From assembly GCF_026012015.1 (NCBI RefSeq), contig NZ_BRXR01000001.1, positions 528,001-592,000 of the forward strand: a stretch of 64,000 bases of DNA, given 5' to 3'. The DNA is from Clostridium omnivorum. GTDB lineage: Bacteria > Bacillota > Clostridia > Clostridiales > Clostridiaceae. Below the pieces are notes generated by a model. It had not been told where the DNA came from. It was given only the letters and a program-made list of their open reading frames with translations, and made no database searches. This document shows positions 62,564 through 64,000 of the stretch, in pieces. Within the stretch, counting starts at the first letter, position 1, and every line of letters starts with the position of its first letter. A program made the position numbers and the translations under genes.

Positions 62564-63037
62564 ATGGATATGGAATCAAATACAAGTCTTAAATTAGATG
62601 ACTTAGATTTTCAAATTTTAAACATATTATTTACTGATTCGCGTACACCTTTTTTAGAAATTGCTAGGCAGTGTGATGTTAGTGGCGGAACGATTCATGT
62701 GCGAATGAAAAAGATGGAAGACCTAGGAATAATTAAGGGAACTAAACTTATTGTAGACCCATCAAAGCTCGGTTATGATGTGTGCTGTTTTATTGGTATA
62801 CATCTAGAAAAGGCATCTTGTTTTAATTCTGTTCTTGATGAGATGAAAAAAATAAATGAGATAGTTGAGCTTCATTATACCACTGGAAGCTATTCAATAT
62901 TAATGAAAGTACTATGTAAAAATATGAGTCACCTCCAAGATTTAATTATGAACAAAATTCAATGTATAGATGGAGTTCAAAGTACAAATACATTTATTTC
63001 TCTTTTAAAGCCTATTGATAGAAATCTACAGTTATAA
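62564..63037 (+). CDS. Lrp/AsnC family transcriptional regulator
   Basis: The 157-residue protein (from the ATG chosen) has an N-terminal winged helix, with DDLDFQILNILFTDSRTPF then GTIHVRMKKMEDLGIIKGTKLIVDPSKLGY, and a C-terminal RAM ligand-binding domain with VELHYTTGSYSILMKVLC. Such regulators sense amino acids. GGGAGTGG lies before several in-frame ATG codons; 62564 or 62570 is likely and 62546 is less so. A single gene whose target is unknown. Confidence 0.9.
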   Translation: MDMESNTSLKLDDLDFQILNILFTDSRTPFLEIARQCDVSGGTIHVRMKKMEDLGIIKGTKLIVDPSKLGYDVCCFIGIHLEKASCFNSVLDEMKKINEIVELHYTTGSYSILMKVLCKNMSHLQDLIMNKIQCIDGVQSTNTFISLLKPIDRNLQL

Positions 63038-63065
63038 ATTATAATATATATTTGTTCTTAGTATT

Positions 63066-63088
63066 AAAGACCTCATAATGAGGTCTTT
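63066..63088. terminator. Bidirectional terminator between Lrp and PrcB-like genes
   Basis: AAAGACCTCA and TGAGGTCTTT arms with a short loop, A/T tails on both sides. Confidence 0.75.
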
Positions 63089-63612
63089 TAATATTCCTGC
63101 CATTCTTTCTTCATTTCTTCAAAGCTCTCCCCTTTAGTATTCTTTACAACAAAATTAGGAGTAATTTGTGAAGCTTTTATAATTGTATAAGGATAAGTTA
63201 TCACTTGAGTTACCATTGCATTGGTCTTTGGTCCATATTCTTCTACTGTAATATTTGTGATGCCTTCTATATCTTCAACTGACTTTACTTTAATACTGTA
63301 ACCGCCTGTTGATCTTTTTCCTAAAAATATTGCTATATAGTAAGTATTATTTTTTTCTTCATAAAAGTATCCCCTATTTGGCATTAGTAATTTAATAGAG
63401 TTTGCCATATTAGCTGGAAGTTCATTTTCTCTTGCCTCACTGAATTCAATTTCATTATTAGTTAATCCCTCAGGAATTTCTTTTTTCTTCTCACTATCTT
63501 TTTCTATATTCACTGGTGAAGTATTAACTTTATCACTTACTGGCTTACTCCCGCAGCCAGAAATTATAGCAGTGGACATAATTACTGCAAATAAACTTAC
63601 TATTTTTTTCAT
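63088..63612 (-). CDS. Lipoprotein with PrcB-like protease-complex domain
   Basis: The 174-residue lipoprotein begins with a signal peptide and lipobox IISGC (cysteine at about 20). The C-terminal half has the PrcB_C motif, FLGKRSTGGYSIKVKSV (about 115-131), which is found in regulatory partners of trypsin-like proteases in spirochaetes and in many Firmicutes lipoproteins. A protease-inhibitor or regulator role is an inference. No protease gene is adjacent. AGGAGATAGGG precedes the ATG. Confidence 0.82.
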   Translation of the reverse strand: MKKIVSLFAVIMSTAIISGCGSKPVSDKVNTSPVNIEKDSEKKKEIPEGLTNNEIEFSEARENELPANMANSIKLLMPNRGYFYEEKNNTYYIAIFLGKRSTGGYSIKVKSVEDIEGITNITVEEYGPKTNAMVTQVITYPYTIIKASQITPNFVVKNTKGESFEEMKKEWQEY

Positions 63613-63794
63613 ACCCTATCTCCTTAACTTTTATCTTTCATTTTATGCTATATCTTAATTTTAACTAAAAATATGAAATTTATAACCAAATTCCAACAAA
63701 TTTAACAAAACCATAATTTTTTCTCCTCTACTCTTTTCCAATTAGCTGTGATAAAATAACTTTGGGTAGTATCTTTAGGAACTGCACCGAATTG

Positions 63795-63885
63795 TTTTTT
63801 GAATTTATTTAATCTGCTCATATCACGGGAATGAGACAGCTATATCAGCGCAAGTTTAAGCCTCTGTATAGCAGAGGCTATTTTG
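63795..63885 (+). promoter_or_regulatory. Structured leader, candidate pan-type RNA with terminator
   Basis: The leader shows CTG-CTCAT, a nine-base loop, ATGAG, one bulged A, then CAG (63812-63838), a stem with a single bulged adenine. A terminator-like hairpin GCCTCTG/CAGAGGC then TATTTTG follows (63859-63885). The pan RNA motif is described as a hairpin with bulged adenines before pantothenate genes, and the next gene suits this. Only one bulge is clear and I cannot check the consensus, so the assignment is tentative. Confidence 0.4.
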
Positions 63886-63910
63886 TTTATTTTATTAAGG
63901 TGGTGAGGCT

Positions 63911-64000
63911 TTGAACATAGGCTTTATAGGAGCCGGAAAGGTTGGTTTTTCATTAGGCAAATATTTTTCTATTAATAGTATAAACTTATCTGGGTATTAC
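63911..64000 (+). CDS. Rossmann-fold/DUF2520 protein, partial (start only)
   Basis: The window ends 30 codons into this gene. The readable product MNIGFIGAGKVGFSLGKYFS has the NADP-binding GxGxxG-type fingerprint (GAGKVG) of proteins with a Rossmann domain followed by DUF2520, which in many clostridia precede panB, panC and panD. TTG start behind AAGGTGGTGAGG. The role in pantothenate synthesis is inferred from typical context and from the leader upstream. Confidence 0.7.
   Translation, partial: MNIGFIGAGKVGFSLGKYFSINSINLSGYY

Noticed and set aside
63613-63790. A gene or RNA directly after the PrcB-like gene's start
   Set aside because: No frame with a ribosome site and no conserved block could be identified; only AT-rich promoter-like sequence.
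1-64000. CRISPR arrays, tRNA or rRNA genes, prophage and insertion sequences
   Set aside because: No regular direct-repeat array with spacers, no cloverleaf-like stretch noticed, no transposase or phage-type protein among the frames.

Overview
The window is AT-rich DNA of a spore-forming, low-GC Gram-positive bacterium, most likely Clostridium in the broad sense. The evidence is a GerA/GerB/GerC germinant-receptor operon, two T-box leaders before aminoacyl-tRNA synthetase genes, a yybP-ykoY manganese riboswitch, AGGAGG-type ribosome binding sites, frequent TTG/GTG starts, a B12-dependent ribonucleotide reductase and an LPXTG-anchored starch enzyme. No rRNA, tRNA, prophage, transposase or CRISPR array is visible. 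I cannot name the species. About 57 protein genes are supported. All but six are on the minus strand: the M42 peptidase, NAD synthetase, the P-type ATPase, nrdJ, an Lrp regulator and a partial gene at the right edge.

Layout. 0-9 kb: a DUF58/MoxR pair, a VanW-like protein, an M42 aminopeptidase, a membrane-anchored propeller protein, a patatin lipase, the lipid II flippase Amj and a B3/B4-domain protein. 9-22.6 kb: an accessory-looking stretch with four GNAT acetyltransferases, two Nudix hydrolases, a methyltransferase, an MFS exporter, a CDP-alcohol phosphatidyltransferase, a secreted M6 metalloprotease, a DUF5071 protein, a divergent uracil-DNA-glycosylase-fold protein, and an unusual short valyl-tRNA synthetase of archaeal/rickettsial type under its own valine T-box. 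22.8-29.5 kb: an M3 oligoendopeptidase, an autoregulated XRE regulator with two small membrane proteins, and the germination operon. 29.5-41 kb: methyltransferase, GNAT, PhoU-like DUF47 plus Pit phosphate transporter, ABC-F ATPase, a 41-residue small gene with its own promoter, tyrS with a tyrosine T-box, hisS, a second patatin, and a stomatin/NfeD pair. 41-50.8 kb: NAD synthetase, YaaR, two sugar/nucleotide-type dehydrogenases, a Mn2+-riboswitch-controlled P-type ATPase, free-methionine-sulfoxide reductase and a secreted ComEC-like hydrolase. 51-57.6 kb: a 1690-residue cell-wall amylase/pullulanase with LacI-family operator sites, then an MFS transporter. 57.7-64 kb: DUF350 protein, gamma carbonic anhydrase, nrdJ with two NrdR boxes, a membrane protein, an Lrp regulator, a PrcB-like lipoprotein, and the start of what is probably a pantothenate operon behind a structured RNA leader.

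The parts that ordinary gene calling would miss are mostly non-coding: the T-boxes with readable specifier codons, the Mn2+ riboswitch, the NrdR boxes, the triple XRE operator, the paired LacI-type operators, a candidate pan-type RNA, three families of short interspersed repeats, and the 41-residue gene between the ABC-F gene and tyrS. I did not find a multi-gene system that I could call clearly new. The best leads are the foreign-looking T-box-controlled valyl-tRNA synthetase, the small gene, and the palindromic repeat that has supplied the 3' end of the P-type ATPase gene.
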